Source: Euborellia annulipes (Eukaryota; Arthropoda; Insecta; Dermaptera; Anisolabididae). Taken from it: a stretch of DNA of 64,000 bases. Within the stretch, counting starts at the first letter, position 1. Each line of letters starts with the position of its first letter. Below the pieces are notes generated by a model. That model was not told the origin of the DNA. It saw only the letters and a program-made list of their open reading frames with translations, and searched no databases. The DNA lies in contig JAKCPI010005699.1 of assembly GCA_023213315.1 (NCBI GenBank), positions 62,001 through 126,000 on the forward strand, given 5' to 3'. Positions 63,701-64,000 of this stretch are shown here, piece after piece. The translations under genes were made by a program, and so were the position numbers.

Positions 63701-64000
63701 AATACATTTAAGTACTTTTTGGAATGATGTCTGTGTCTGTGTGTGTCCTGAATAGCTTTTGGTATACATTGGACCATTTGGGCGGCTCTAGGGGGGGGGG
63801 GACCAATATTTTTTTCTTGAATAGTGGGAGAGCAAAGTTGTGCGCTAGGCTTAGTCCGACCCTTTATTTAATAGTAAACTATTTTAGTAATCTCGACAAA
63901 TGAACTATACATGTTAGCTTACTTTAGTATAAAAGAGCAATTTATGGGTTTGAAAAATACAGAAAAAAGAAACTAAAAAAGATGATTAGAATTAAAGATC

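Overview
The window is 64 kb of animal nuclear DNA. It is strongly AT-rich, has GT-AG introns of very uneven length, and is dense with young and old transposable elements. The clearest gene is a BMAL/CYCLE clock factor of the long arthropod type, with the vertebrate-like C-terminal activation domain that Drosophila CYC lacks. Together with the repeat style, this suggests a crustacean, possibly a copepod such as a sea louse; the species is inference. There is no sign of bacterial operons, CRISPR arrays or phage.

Layout. 1-303: the minus-strand end of a LINE reverse transcriptase runs off the left edge. 901-2644: a three-exon plus-strand gene for the RNA polymerase I subunit RPA43, with a long lysine-rich tail. 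2.8-15.2 kb: intergenic DNA packed with nested DNA transposons, a perfect 584-bp palindrome, a fold-back mariner, and hAT-like elements with exact 8-bp target duplications. 15290-31669: thirteen minus-strand exons of Bmal, all matching in phase, including one GC-AG intron and a 10-kb intron. A GC-rich exon at 49327-49589 is joined to it in compatible phase and is probably the true first coding exon; the gene would then span 34 kb and encode about 750 residues. That 17.7-kb first intron holds a recent LTR retrotransposon that kept only Gag and protease, tRNA-derived SINEs, a tRNA-like inverted dimer and other repeats. 50-64 kb: I see no convincing gene, only AT-rich DNA and repeats.

The repeats form a readable nested history. 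Two main SINE families with A and B boxes are themselves hosts for hAT-like MITEs. A hAT-like element sits in a palindromic MITE whose uninterrupted paralogue lies 6 kb away. A TA-flanked element interrupts one of two otherwise equal-length LTRs. At least four separate loci carry a short element as a head-to-head inverted dimer whose core (CTGANGA, a GGTC/GACC stem, GAAACGTC, and pairing flanks in several copies) looks like a hammerhead ribozyme of the kind known from Penelope-like elements. That inverted-dimer, ribozyme-like family is the least expected system here.

Functionally, RPA43 belongs to rRNA synthesis and BMAL to the circadian transcription loop. They are on opposite strands, end-to-end, about 12.6 kb apart, and nothing suggests shared regulation.
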